Notes: generated from the sequence alone by a model not told the origin. 64,000 nucleotides of DNA from Ureibacillus yapensis (GCF_003515775.1 NZ_QWEI01000001.1:600106-664105); one strand, 5' to 3'. Positions 27,535-35,656 are shown, numbered from the stretch's first letter. Program-made: numbers and translations.

Positions 27535-28779
27535 TTAATTTTGAGTCTCTACCTCATGGACCGTTGTTTGAACATGTTTGTTTTTTGGCTTCAACCCCGC
27601 TGCCGCAATAATTCCCAAAATCGCACATGCAATAATATACATGAATGCAGAAGCGTAGACTCCATTAAATATTTCGATTAAATAGCCCATAACCATTGGC
27701 GCGAGGAATGCCCCGATCATTCCGCCTAGATTGATCATCCCAAATGTTGACCCAATGACATTCTTCGGGAAAACCTTATGCGGAAGACTAAAAATAATCG
27801 CTACAAGCGGACCATGGAAAAACATACAGATCGACTGATAAACAATTACCAATCCAACGCTAGGTGCGTTGAACAACAGATATAGAGAGACAATCATGAT
27901 AATAAAACTAACGATTGCAAGATACTTCTCTTTTCCGGCTAAACGCGACTTAATGAGCTGTCCGCCAAGCAATACACCGATTGCCCCGGCAAATGCTGGA
28001 ATGGATGTCAGCATACCCATCGACATCAAATCGAGACCCCTTACATCTACAAGATATGGAGGCATCCATGAAATTAGTCCCCACACAACCGTACTTACGC
28101 CAAACCACATAACCGCCAACTGCCAGCTGAGACGAAGCTTCAATACATCTTTAAATGTAACTTTTTCACCTGTTTCTTCTTCTTCTTCAAAGCTTGGCTG
28201 CATATTCTTGGGACTTAAATAATACCAAAGTAGAGCAGCGACAAAGAATCCCAAGATTCCAATGGAAATGAAAAGGTGTTGCCATCCAATCCATACAAGC
28301 AAAGGCGTTGCAATTAAAGGAGCAATTACTCCTCCCAGTGAATTCGATGACATCATGATTGTTTGCGCGCTTGTCCGTTCCTTCTTCGGAAACACATCGG
28401 ATATTGCTTTGGAGCTTGCTGCTGGATACGCTCCTTCTCCAAGCCCAAACATAAAACGAACCATAATCATTGTCATAAGGGACCAAGCCATCCCCGTCAA
28501 AATCGTAAAGATGGACCAAAAAAGAATAGCGATTGCGATTACCTTTCGCGATCCGAATTTATCGGCAAGCCAACCGCCAGGCAGCTGCATTAGCGCATAG
28601 CCGGCAAAGAAACTGCTGAGCACGACCCCCATCACAGAAGGACTCAGATTAAAATCCTTTGCTATTTCCACAATTCCGACATTCATGGCCATCCTGTCAA
28701 GATAAGATAAACACCAACCTAAAAATAGCAATGCCAGAATGATATGTCTTTTTTTATTATTCTCTTGGATTTTTTGCAT
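27535..28779 (-). CDS. MFS transporter, anion:cation symporter family
   Basis: 414 residues, twelve membrane segments. Typical of the ACS family (glucarate, phthalate, pantothenate-type transporters): FLGWCLSYLDRMAMNVG in helix 1, MFS motif GGWLADKFGSRKV after helix 2, and GLGEGAYPAASS in helix 4. Organic acid or acyl-amino acid uptake is likely from the operon with an M20 amidohydrolase. GGAGGAGA lies before the ATG. The promoter region (28780-28984) is shared with the divergent PucR-type regulator and contains a cre-like site. Confidence 0.87.
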   Translation of the reverse strand: MQKIQENNKKRHIILALLFLGWCLSYLDRMAMNVGIVEIAKDFNLSPSVMGVVLSSFFAGYALMQLPGGWLADKFGSRKVIAIAILFWSIFTILTGMAWSLMTMIMVRFMFGLGEGAYPAASSKAISDVFPKKERTSAQTIMMSSNSLGGVIAPLIATPLLVWIGWQHLFISIGILGFFVAALLWYYLSPKNMQPSFEEEEETGEKVTFKDVLKLRLSWQLAVMWFGVSTVVWGLISWMPPYLVDVRGLDLMSMGMLTSIPAFAGAIGVLLGGQLIKSRLAGKEKYLAIVSFIIMIVSLYLLFNAPSVGLVIVYQSICMFFHGPLVAIIFSLPHKVFPKNVIGSTFGMINLGGMIGAFLAPMVMGYLIEIFNGVYASAFMYIIACAILGIIAAAGLKPKNKHVQTTVHEVETQN

Positions 28780-28862
28780 AATGGCGTTCTCCTCCTATAC
28801 CAATCAAAAACTAGATTTCTTGTAAAAAGTGATTTTTTGTAAACATCAATCACCTTTCAAGC

Positions 28863-28876
28863 AGGAAGCGTTTACA
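28863..28876. promoter_or_regulatory. cre-like catabolite repression site
   Basis: AGGAAGCGTTTACA matches the CcpA box TGNAANCGNNNNCA at all fixed positions but the first, inside the larger palindrome GGAAGcgtttacaCTTCC. A second palindrome, TGTGTAAATACACA, lies at 28925-28938. Both are in the divergent promoter region. Confidence 0.5.
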
Positions 28877-28984
28877 CTTCCTATTATTTATTAAATAGTA
28901 TATAATTTCAGAAATGTCAGTCAATGTGTAAATACACAATGTTAATAGATTATAATTGTTGGATTCAACAGAAGAGGAGGAAAT

Positions 28985-30808
28985 ATGGAAAGGAAAGAAA
29001 CGCTTCTTGACCAATTTAATGCAGAAAATCAGAAGACCCAATATCATGTGATGAATTTAATGGAAAGCTTTCGGGCAATCAATTCCACCCTCGAATTGGA
29101 TGAAGTTTTGAAAAAGATTATGCATTTTGCCTTAAAAATTGTAGAGACTGCGGAAGCGGGACATATTCAAATGTACGATGCATCTTTGGATAAACTTATT
29201 GTTAAGTCTTATGTGGGATTCAATGATCTCATCCGCGACTTTAAAGTAAGCGTCGGGCAATCCATTACAGGAAAAGTTTTCAGGGATGGACGTCTAAAAC
29301 TCATTACAAAAAGAGAAGAAATCTATGACCGAATGAGTGATTTAAGTGAAGAGAATTTTACCATTATCGATCAGGCGCATCCTAATAACGAGAATATCAA
29401 ATCCCTCTTATCCGTGCCGGTTTCTTTTGGAACAAAACGGATAGGCGTAATGACTTTTCATTGCTTTGATGTAGAAGAAGGGCTAAATGAAACGGATTTC
29501 CTGCTGTTGGAGAGTTTCGCATCCCAGGCTGCGATTGCCCTTCATAATGCCCAGCTTCATACCGAAGTGCAGAAGAGCCTTGATGATGTAACAAGCCTAT
29601 CGCAAAAACTCAAGGAAACAAACGCATTATTAGGAAAACAAAATGAGATCCACCGTCACTTAACAGAATTATCAATTCATAACAACAAAGGATTAAAGGG
29701 GATTATCCTTGAGATGGATCGTCTTATGGAGAGAAAACTTGTTTATGCAGATTATCTGGAGGGGAATTGCGTGCCCGCGCAGATAAAATATTATGATAAA
29801 AGTCTGGATGATATTTTTCTGATTTTTGCCAACAAAACCGAGCCAAGCTACGTATCCATCTGCGATACGGTTCAAATAGAATGCTATATTTACCCCATCA
29901 GGTCCGGTTCTGTATTTCTGGGCTGCCTGATTGTAGAAGGAAGTTCTCCTTTGTCGCAGCTCGATTTGCTCATTATCGAACAAGGAGCTCCCATTTTATC
30001 TCTGGAAATAATGAAGCTTCGATCGCAGACTGAAATTTTGTATAAAAAAACGTATGAGAACTACCAAAATTTCTTAAAAATCAAAAATCCCCAGCTGGCT
30101 GAAATTGCCGCCAAAGAATTAGGTTTACAGCATCATCCTTTCTTGCAATCAGCCATCATTGAATTGGATGGGAATGTCGATTTGCGTTCTCTTGAAAATA
30201 GCGCATTGCTTCTTTTAACTCAGTTAAAAGAGCAAATCCCTTTGGAAAATAGCCTTCTTTTTAGCTATCATAACAAAGTTCTTTATTTTTCTTCCGCCCA
30301 AGAGGCCGGGGGAAAAACATCCATGTTCAAAATCATCGAGAAGATCATCAATCGTTGGAACGAGGAGTTTCCAGTAGTAGCCAGAGCAGGATATTGCACA
30401 GGTTATTACTATCCCGGGCAAGCAGAGGAAAATCAGCTAAAAGCGGAAAAAGCCCTGCTTCATTTGAAAAAACAAAAGAAACAAGGTCTTCTCAATTATA
30501 GGGATATTGGAATCAGTACTCTTTTTTTAAACCATTCACTTGAAGAAATCGATGCTTTTTTGCAAGAGACATTTTCAATTTTATGGACCAATCGGGAGAA
30601 CAAAGAAGAACTTCTGCATACCCTTTTTGTGTACATAAAAAATAACCGTTCCATGACTGCTACTGCCAAGCAGCTGCATATTCATACGAATACGCTTTAC
30701 CACCGCATTAAAAAAATCGAGGAAATATTGGATTTGGACTTTAACCACTATGAAGATTATTTGAAAGTACAACTTGCCGTCTATCTGTACTATACTTTTT
30801 CTGATTAA
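28985..30808 (+). CDS. GAF-domain PucR/CdaR-type transcription regulator
   Basis: 607 residues. N-terminal GAF domain (about 35-190; VGQSITGKVFRDGR, SLLSVPVSFGTKRIGVMTF), a second less clear sensory segment (about 215-340), then the PucR region ending in the helix-turn-helix SMTATAKQLHIHTNTLYHRIKKIEEIL (read in two parts: SMTATAKQLHIH and NTLYHRIKKIEEIL) at the extreme C-terminus. PucR-type proteins regulate catabolic operons in response to the substrate. It is transcribed divergently from the MFS-M20 operon, its probable target. AGAGGAGGA lies before the ATG. Confidence 0.88.
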   Translation: MERKETLLDQFNAENQKTQYHVMNLMESFRAINSTLELDEVLKKIMHFALKIVETAEAGHIQMYDASLDKLIVKSYVGFNDLIRDFKVSVGQSITGKVFRDGRLKLITKREEIYDRMSDLSEENFTIIDQAHPNNENIKSLLSVPVSFGTKRIGVMTFHCFDVEEGLNETDFLLLESFASQAAIALHNAQLHTEVQKSLDDVTSLSQKLKETNALLGKQNEIHRHLTELSIHNNKGLKGIILEMDRLMERKLVYADYLEGNCVPAQIKYYDKSLDDIFLIFANKTEPSYVSICDTVQIECYIYPIRSGSVFLGCLIVEGSSPLSQLDLLIIEQGAPILSLEIMKLRSQTEILYKKTYENYQNFLKIKNPQLAEIAAKELGLQHHPFLQSAIIELDGNVDLRSLENSALLLLTQLKEQIPLENSLLFSYHNKVLYFSSAQEAGGKTSMFKIIEKIINRWNEEFPVVARAGYCTGYYYPGQAEENQLKAEKALLHLKKQKKQGLLNYRDIGISTLFLNHSLEEIDAFLQETFSILWTNRENKEELLHTLFVYIKNNRSMTATAKQLHIHTNTLYHRIKKIEEILDLDFNHYEDYLKVQLAVYLYYTFSD

Positions 30809-30822
30809 CAAAAAGATCATAA

Positions 30823-30866
30823 AAAAACTCGCCAGTAACGGTTTGATTCGTTACCTGCGAGTTTTC
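30823..30866. terminator. Bidirectional terminator
   Basis: AACTCGC.AGTAACG/CGTTAC.TGCGAGTT stem with 8-nt loop and A/T runs on both sides, between convergent genes. Confidence 0.85.
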
Positions 30867-30867
30867 G

Positions 30868-31644
30868 TTAATTTGGAGCAGCTTTATATCCTGCAGCCTC
30901 CGCCTCTTTTGCAGAGCAGAAGAGTTCTTCAGGATTTGTAGATTCGTAATTTTGCTGTCCAGGTGAGTGGTAAATTTTCTTGCCCCTGGAATTAATATTT
31001 CCTTTAATCGTGCATGAGGATTTAGAGTTATGATTTTCTTCTGTTTGCTTTTCCTCAAACACTTTTTTATCGTATCCTCTAGCCGTTGCATAATTTTCAA
31101 CTGACCAAATACCGATTTCCTGTTTTCTTGCTTGTTTTTGCACAGCTTCGAACCAGTCAACATGTTTTGTATTGGGTTCATAGATGTAGGCCACTCGTGC
31201 CAAACCATTTTTCAGCAATTCTTCTTGTACACTTTTTCCGTCTGCGGTATACACATAGGCCAACAAACGTTTGTACTTATCCCGATAAGAAACATCAAAT
31301 TCCAAGTAAACAGTTTCCTGTCCTTCCAATAAGGCTTTCGTAAAGGCTTTGGCTTCTTGCCCATATGGTTGTTCACCAAGCGTTTCATGGTTCGTTTCAG
31401 GTGTGTCTACCAATAAGAAACGGACTGATTCATTGGAACCGTTATATTTGATTTTGATTGTATCGCCATCTATTACATTGACGAGGGGATATTCTTCAAA
31501 AGAAGTAACATCATGCGTACCGCCAATTTCTGTATCGGCTATTCCATTTCTGGCAAAATGCTCTTCTATTGGCAGGTTTTCATTTATATTGCAAGCCCCT
31601 AAAAATAAGGTTAAGCATAATAAGGGGAGAATCTTTTTAAACAT
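30868..31644 (-). CDS. Thermonuclease-family lipoprotein
   Basis: 258 residues. The signal peptide ends in lipobox FLGAC (about residue 18), so it is membrane-anchored outside the cell. A staphylococcal-nuclease domain follows (about 50-180): VNVIDGDTIKIKY, VRFLLVDTPET, FTKALLEGQ, DKYKRLLAYVY and EELLKNGLARV contain the Ca2+-binding Asp and the catalytic Arg/Glu. The C-terminal cysteine-containing tail (CTIKGNIN, IYHSPGQQNY, FCSAKEAEAAGY) is the extra domain often attached to Bacillus YncB-like nucleases. Start at 31642-31644, since the upstream TTG would put the Shine-Dalgarno AAAGGAAA inside the gene. Confidence 0.88.
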   Translation of the reverse strand: MFKKILPLLCLTLFLGACNINENLPIEEHFARNGIADTEIGGTHDVTSFEEYPLVNVIDGDTIKIKYNGSNESVRFLLVDTPETNHETLGEQPYGQEAKAFTKALLEGQETVYLEFDVSYRDKYKRLLAYVYTADGKSVQEELLKNGLARVAYIYEPNTKHVDWFEAVQKQARKQEIGIWSVENYATARGYDKKVFEEKQTEENHNSKSSCTIKGNINSRGKKIYHSPGQQNYESTNPEELFCSAKEAEAAGYKAAPN

Positions 31645-31677
31645 GTAATGCGAATTTCCTTTCAACTATACTGCCGG

Positions 31678-31758
31678 CTATCTAAACAGTAAATATAAAA
31701 TAACAGCTAAAATAATGGTTCCACTTGTGATTAAAGATTTTATATCGGATGCTTTCAT
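31678..31758 (-). CDS. 26-residue single-helix membrane peptide (candidate)
   Basis: Short frame with ATG at 31756-31758 and GGAAGGA about 6 nt upstream. Product begins MKASDIKS and continues into a continuous hydrophobic stretch (LITSGTIILAVILYLLF) ending in Arg. A single transmembrane helix with a polar N-terminus is predicted. It lies directly upstream of the nuclease lipoprotein on the same strand (33 nt). No homologue recognised; coding status inferred from ribosome-binding site and helix. Confidence 0.45.
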   Translation of the reverse strand: MKASDIKSLITSGTIILAVILYLLFR

Positions 31759-31826
31759 AAATATTCCTTCCAAGTTAGTTAGTGTGAATTTATGATTTCG
31801 TTGCCATCAGCCTTAATGTGCAACAT

Positions 31827-32390
31827 TTAATTATCGGATGGACCCAGGTCCGACGGCGGAACATCTGCAAATGTTTCGCCTTCTTCTTCCAAGTCGCGCA
31901 TACGGTGGGCAATTCTGGAAGCCGCGCTGGCCGCGATGCTTCCAACGAGATCATCCAGGAAAGTATGAACGTTCTCCCCAATTTTGGTATCCAACTTTTT
32001 GATGATTCCTACTTTATTTTTATCCAGATGCCCATAGGTTGTTAAGGCAATGCTTCCATATGCCATAACCGAGCCCAAAGCCAATGTTTCATCAACGCCG
32101 AACAACCCTTCATCTGCTTCGATAATCGATTGCAGCGGTTCCGAAAGCATTTTCTTTTCTGCAAGCTCATCCAGTTCGATTCCAACCAAAACAGAATGCT
32201 GCACTTCCCGTTTTCGCAATACCCGTTCAACCGAATTCAAGCAGTGCTCAAAAGTTAGGCCTTCATTATAGGGCAATTGCATTTCATAAACAATGTCAGC
32301 AATATCTTCAATTTTCACTCCACGTCTTTTTAATGCTTCTTTGGTAGCTTTTGTTACTGTTTCAGATGATATACGCTTTTTACTATCCAT
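31827..32390 (-). CDS. pgpA: Phosphatidylglycerophosphatase A family (YutG-like)
   Basis: 187 residues from an ATG at 32388-32390 (AGAGGT upstream; two further in-frame starts lie 14 and 25 codons before). The PgpA/YutG signature appears as GVDETLALGSVMAYGSIAL and FLDDLVGSIAASAASR, and the N-terminus EALKRRGVKIEDIADIVYEMQLPY is typical of the Bacillus branch. The enzyme dephosphorylates phosphatidylglycerophosphate to phosphatidylglycerol; the Gram-positive form lacks the membrane segments of E. coli PgpA, and this one is also soluble. Confidence 0.82.
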   Translation of the reverse strand: MDSKKRISSETVTKATKEALKRRGVKIEDIADIVYEMQLPYNEGLTFEHCLNSVERVLRKREVQHSVLVGIELDELAEKKMLSEPLQSIIEADEGLFGVDETLALGSVMAYGSIALTTYGHLDKNKVGIIKKLDTKIGENVHTFLDDLVGSIAASAASRIAHRMRDLEEEGETFADVPPSDLGPSDN

Positions 32391-32498
32391 TTTATCGACC
32401 TCTTTCAATAGAATGTTTAAACCTTCTGCCATAGAAAATCTATTCGTACTACATAGTACACGCAAATAATGGGATATGATACAATTTCGGTAATATAG

Positions 32499-32673
32499 AA
32501 AAGCGGAGAACGCCGTTTAGCTCCGAGTCGACGATAACGCAACATCGTGTTGCACCGTCGACATGACTCACATCCTGTGAGCCCCAACAACTGGAGAAAG
32601 CCACTTCTAGGACGCTCTTTGTCCTGTAAGGGACTTTTGAAGTTGTCGAGGAGCTGGCGTTCGGAGCTGGACA
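32499..32673 (+). repeat. Dispersed repeat, copy A1 (type 1)
   Basis: 175-bp element with conserved ends AAAAGCGGAGAACGCC and GGCGTTCGGAGCTGGACA. Outer stems GAACGCC/GGCGTTC and AGCTCC/GGAGCT enclose smaller hairpins (GCAAC/GTTGC, CTCAC/GTGAG, AGGAC/GTCCT). It is the same element as 34749-34866 in opposite orientation plus an internal insertion of about 55 bp. Confidence 0.8.
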
Positions 32674-32680
32674 TCCAAGT

Positions 32681-32823
32681 AAAGCGCAAGCGCCCCGCTT
32701 AGCCATCGACAAATGTTTTTTGTACCGAAAGCGAAGCGGCAGGTACAGATGTTTTTTGCGCGAAAGCGAAGCGACAGCAGCAGACCGCGACCTCAGAACG
32801 GGCTAAGGCGCTGTAGCTGGACA
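32681..32823 (+). repeat. Dispersed repeat, copy A2 (type 2)
   Basis: 143-bp element starting AAAGCGCAAGCGCC and ending GCTGTAGCTGGACA, 7 nt after A1. TTAGCC/GGCTAA and GCGCC/GGCGC form the outer stem. Inside are the modules GTACC...GGTAC and GCGCGAAAGCGAAGCGACAG. Confidence 0.8.
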
Positions 32824-32879
32824 TTGTCTAAACTTTAAAGAGTTTTATTTCTTTTAGACTTAGAGAGGAGAACTCCATC

Positions 32880-33599
32880 ATGAATCAGGGAACGATCAAG
32901 GAAGTTTCATTTTACAGCCACTCGCTGGAGGAAGAAGAAGAATTATTAATCTATATACCAGCAAACTATACTCCATTAAATAAATATAACATTTTAATTG
33001 CATCAGATGGAAAAGATTACTTTCAACTAGGTGGCATCACCCGGTTGGCGGATGAATTATTGGACAATTATGAAATTGAGAACATAATTATTGTTGGAAT
33101 TCCTTATAAGAGCGTAGAAGACCGCCGTCAAAAATATATCCCGACAGGAAAGCTGCATGACGCGTACTTGCGTTTTCTTGCGCATGAGCTGGTTCCTTAC
33201 CTGGATGAGGAATTCTCCACTTTCCAAATGGGGTCGACAAGGGGCGTTATTGGAGATTCGATGGCAGCCACTGTTTCATTGCTTGCAGCATTAAAATATC
33301 CAAACATTTTTGGCAAAGCGATTTTACAATCCCCTTATGTAGATGATTATGTGTTAAAATCGGTTGAAAATTCACCGGCTAAAACTGCACTTTCCATTTA
33401 CCATATTATCGGTACGGGAGAAGATGAGGTTTTAACGACCGACAAAAAAATAAAAGATTTTCTTTCACCCAACCGTGCTCTTCATGAATTAATCGTGTCC
33501 AAGGGATTTAAAACGTTTTACGAAGAATTTGATGGCAACCATTCGTGGAAATATTGGAAACCCGACCTTAGAAGAGCTTTAATTGAAAATTTCAGTTAA
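32880..33599 (+). CDS. Esterase-family alpha/beta hydrolase (YjcH-like)
   Basis: 239 residues of the putative esterase (enterochelin-esterase-like) family. The nucleophile elbow is VIGDSMAAT (Ser about 124), with His in DGNHSWKYW near the C-terminus and an acidic partner in GTGEDEV. First of three genes in the order yjcH-yjcG-yjcF, as in B. subtilis. AGAGGAGAA lies before the ATG. Substrate unknown. Confidence 0.83.
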   Translation: MNQGTIKEVSFYSHSLEEEEELLIYIPANYTPLNKYNILIASDGKDYFQLGGITRLADELLDNYEIENIIIVGIPYKSVEDRRQKYIPTGKLHDAYLRFLAHELVPYLDEEFSTFQMGSTRGVIGDSMAATVSLLAALKYPNIFGKAILQSPYVDDYVLKSVENSPAKTALSIYHIIGTGEDEVLTTDKKIKDFLSPNRALHELIVSKGFKTFYEEFDGNHSWKYWKPDLRRALIENFS

Positions 33600-33677
33600 T
33601 TTAACACGAGAGAAATGTCTCAGCATTCGATATCTGTTATAATGTGGATGTATAACGAATTTTAGGGGGCAGGAACG

Positions 33678-34193
33678 ATGAAATATGGTATTGTTGCATT
33701 TCCATCAAAACGTTTTCAAGATTTAGCCAATACTTATCGCAAGCGTTACGATTCACATTATTCAAAGATTACTCCGCATATTACCCTTAAAGAAGCTTTT
33801 GAAGCAGACGAGTCGGATATTCAAGATATCTCCCAAACCATTGCTTCGATTGCACAAAAATATGCACCTTTAATGATTCACGCATCTAAGGTAAGTTCGT
33901 TCTACCCAACTACGAATGTCATTTATTTTAAAATTGAACCAACAAATCAACTGCAAAACATACATCAAGATTTGCAAAATGCCTTGAATATCGGAAAACC
34001 AAAACATGTCTTTACTCCACATATTACAATTGCCCAAGATTTAACAGCGACAGAACATGACGATATCTTTGGCCAATTACGTATGATCGGGGTAAATGAG
34101 CAAGAATCCATCGATCGCATTCATTTAGTATATCAACTCGAAGATGGATCTTGGACGACATATGAAACTTATCGTTTAACTGGAGCTGAATAG
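33678..34193 (+). CDS. 2H phosphoesterase superfamily protein (YjcG-like)
   Basis: 171 residues with the two HxT motifs of the 2'-5' RNA ligase/LigT (2H) superfamily: TPHITLKEA at about residue 34 and TPHITIAQD at about 115, each ending a beta-strand as expected. The family cleaves cyclic phosphates or 2'-5' bonds; B. subtilis YjcG has this fold but no settled role. AGGGGGCAGG precedes the ATG. The following acetyltransferase gene begins 4 nt after the stop. Confidence 0.88.
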   Translation: MKYGIVAFPSKRFQDLANTYRKRYDSHYSKITPHITLKEAFEADESDIQDISQTIASIAQKYAPLMIHASKVSSFYPTTNVIYFKIEPTNQLQNIHQDLQNALNIGKPKHVFTPHITIAQDLTATEHDDIFGQLRMIGVNEQESIDRIHLVYQLEDGSWTTYETYRLTGAE

Positions 34194-34196
34194 AAT

Positions 34197-34622
34197 TTGC
34201 TAGTAAAAATCGTTGAAAATGAACAAGAGCTTTCCTTGGCATATGCCGTTCGGAAAAAGGTCTTCGTTGAGGAACAGGGTGTTCCCGAGCATTTAGAACT
34301 GGATGAACATGATGCTTCCGCCACCCACTTTATTGTAAAGGACGAGGACAAAACCATCGCAGCAGCAAGACTGCGCGAAATGGAGCCAAAAATCGGAAAA
34401 GTGGAAAGGGTATGCGTCTTAAAAGAGTACAGGGGAAAAAGACTGGGCTTGCTCATTATGAAAGAAATCGAACACTATGCCAAGAACCATGATTTTAAAA
34501 AGTTGAAACTAAATGCGCAAAGCTATGCGGTTCCATTTTATGAAAAACTGGATTATAAAGTAACATCCCCTGAATTTCTTGATGCCGGCATACCACACCG
34601 TGCAATGGAAAAAGAACTTTAA
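34197..34622 (+). CDS. GNAT-family N-acetyltransferase (YjcF-like)
   Basis: 141 residues. GNAT signature: FVEEQGVPEHLELDEHD near the start, acetyl-CoA-binding turn CVLKEYRGKRLGLLIMKEIE (about 80-100) and motif B LNAQSYAVPFYEKLDYK. It resembles YjcF/ElaA-type enzymes; substrate unknown. The start is TTG at 34197-34199 with GGAGCTGA upstream. Transcription ends at a hairpin 6 nt past the stop. Confidence 0.85.
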   Translation: MLVKIVENEQELSLAYAVRKKVFVEEQGVPEHLELDEHDASATHFIVKDEDKTIAAARLREMEPKIGKVERVCVLKEYRGKRLGLLIMKEIEHYAKNHDFKKLKLNAQSYAVPFYEKLDYKVTSPEFLDAGIPHRAMEKEL

Positions 34623-34627
34623 CAATG

Positions 34628-34654
34628 AAAAGCAGCCGACCAGCGGCTGCTTTT
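34628..34654 (+). terminator. Terminator of the yjcHGF-like operon
   Basis: Perfect 11-bp stem AAAAGCAGCCG/CGGCTGCTTTT with a 5-nt loop and T-run. Confidence 0.88.
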
Positions 34655-34748
34655 CTATTGGTTCGCTCAACCATAGGAGTCATCACGCCGCTCCTAAAAC
34701 GGATGCCGTTTTGGATAGCGCTGATTAATCTAATTGCGCTTTTCTTGT

Positions 34749-34866
34749 TGTCCAGCTCCGAACGCCAGCTCCTCGACAACTTCAAAAGCCTCTTAGAGGA
34801 CAAAGAGCGTCCTCGAAGTGGCTTTCTCCAGTTGTTGTCGGAGCTAGACAGCGTTCTCCGCTTTTC
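34749..34866 (-). repeat. Dispersed repeat, copy B1 (type 1, inverted)
   Basis: 118-bp element, read on the minus strand from GAAAAGCGGAGAACGC to GGAGCTGGACA. It is nearly identical to A1 except that A1 carries an extra block of about 55 bp after AGCTCCGA. Confidence 0.8.
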
Positions 34867-34871
34867 ATTAT

Positions 34872-35160
34872 TGTCCAGCTCCAGCGCCCAGCCCCTCGAG
34901 TCGCGGTCTGCTGCTGTCGCTACGCTTTCGCGCAAAAAAAATCTGCCCTCGGTCGAAAGCGGAGAAGATGCTTTCGACCGAGGGCCTTCCGCCGCACATG
35001 GATGTGCAAGTGCCGACAATGTACCTGTCGCTGCCGCTTTCGGTACAAAAAACATCTGCCACAGGACGTGGCGTTGTTGTCGGCCAGCGCTTATATCTGT
35101 CGCTTCGCTTTCGCGCAAAAAATAACTGTCGATGGCTACCGGGGTGCTTGCGCTTTTCTA
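34872..35160 (-). repeat. Dispersed repeat, copy B2 (type 2, long, inverted)
   Basis: 289-bp element read on the minus strand from AGAAAAGCGCAAGCACC to GGCGCTGGAGCTGGACA. It contains two GCGCGAAAGCG modules, one GTACC...GGTAC module and a perfect 15-bp inverted repeat CCCTCGGTCGAAAGC/GCTTTCGACCGAGGG (34946-34984). It ends 2 nt before the stop codon of the SpoVIF gene. Confidence 0.8.
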
Positions 35161-35162
35161 GA

Positions 35163-35411
35163 TTACCCCAGCATTTTTTGGATTTTTCCTAAGTCGAGTG
35201 ATTTTCCGTCTTGCATAATGGATTTTACGATTTGATCTTCCAACTCTGAAGATACGGGTTTATTTGCGATTTTGCTGACGCGTTTTATGATTTTGCGTAC
35301 TTGCTTTTCGTTGGTAAAATCCGCATGTTGAATTGCATTTGCTAAAGCGAAGATTTCATCCATACTTACGCCGGTTTTATTTTCGATTTGTCTGAAAAAA
35401 GGGTTTTGCAT
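35163..35411 (-). CDS. spoVIF: Stage VI sporulation protein F (YjcC-like)
   Basis: 82 residues. FFRQIENKTGVSMDEIFALANAIQ and DQIVKSIMQDGKSLDL are characteristic of SpoVIF, a small late mother-cell protein needed for correct coat assembly through GerE-dependent genes in B. subtilis. It lies beside yjcF/G/H as there. GGGGGG precedes the ATG. Soluble, helical, no catalytic motif. Confidence 0.82.
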   Translation of the reverse strand: MQNPFFRQIENKTGVSMDEIFALANAIQHADFTNEKQVRKIIKRVSKIANKPVSSELEDQIVKSIMQDGKSLDLGKIQKMLG

Positions 35412-35423
35412 TGTTTTCCCCCC

Positions 35424-35591
35424 TTATAGATAACACTTTCCTACAATAATTAATAAAATAAACAGCACCACAATCAATACAAAGTAAGAACCTTTGTGTC
35501 CACCATGGTCTTCACACATATCATATGCAGGCATCGTATAAGATGGTGCACAGTAATCATAGGCAGGGCTTACTTGGCCGCAATTCCACAT
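35424..35591 (-). CDS. YjcZ-family sporulation membrane peptide
   Basis: 55 residues from an ATG at 35589-35591 (GGAGGGG upstream). The C-terminal membrane helix VLIVVLFILLIIVG is the family hallmark, preceded here by GGHKGSYF; the N-terminal part contains CGQVSPAYDYCAPSY, rich in Cys, Tyr and Pro. Such peptides are abundant in Bacillales spores; function unknown. Located between spoVIF and the spoVA operon on the same strand. Confidence 0.82.
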   Translation of the reverse strand: MWNCGQVSPAYDYCAPSYTMPAYDMCEDHGGHKGSYFVLIVVLFILLIIVGKCYL

Positions 35592-35610
35592 AAAAAATCC
35601 CCTCCTTTCT

Positions 35611-35639
35611 ACTTTGTATAGTATGTGGGCATACAAAGT
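35611..35639. repeat. Inverted repeat upstream of the YjcZ-type gene
   Basis: Perfect 9-bp arms ACTTTGTAT/ATACAAAGT with an 11-nt centre. On the minus strand the centre contains CATACTATA, matching a sigma-E/K/G-type -10 box, 12 nt before the ribosome-binding site. It could be either a hairpin ending the spoVA transcript or an operator over a spore promoter. Confidence 0.5.
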
Positions 35640-35656
35640 GAAAGAGGGGTATTCGT

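Noticed and set aside
32880-34622. Composite transposon or defence island between the repeats
   Set aside because: The three genes are the conserved yjcH-yjcG-yjcF block of Bacillales and no transposase or recombinase is present.
34625-35125. Plus-strand open frame of 166 codons after yjcF
   Set aside because: It covers a terminator and the inverted repeats B1 and B2; composition and lack of a start signal mark it as non-coding.
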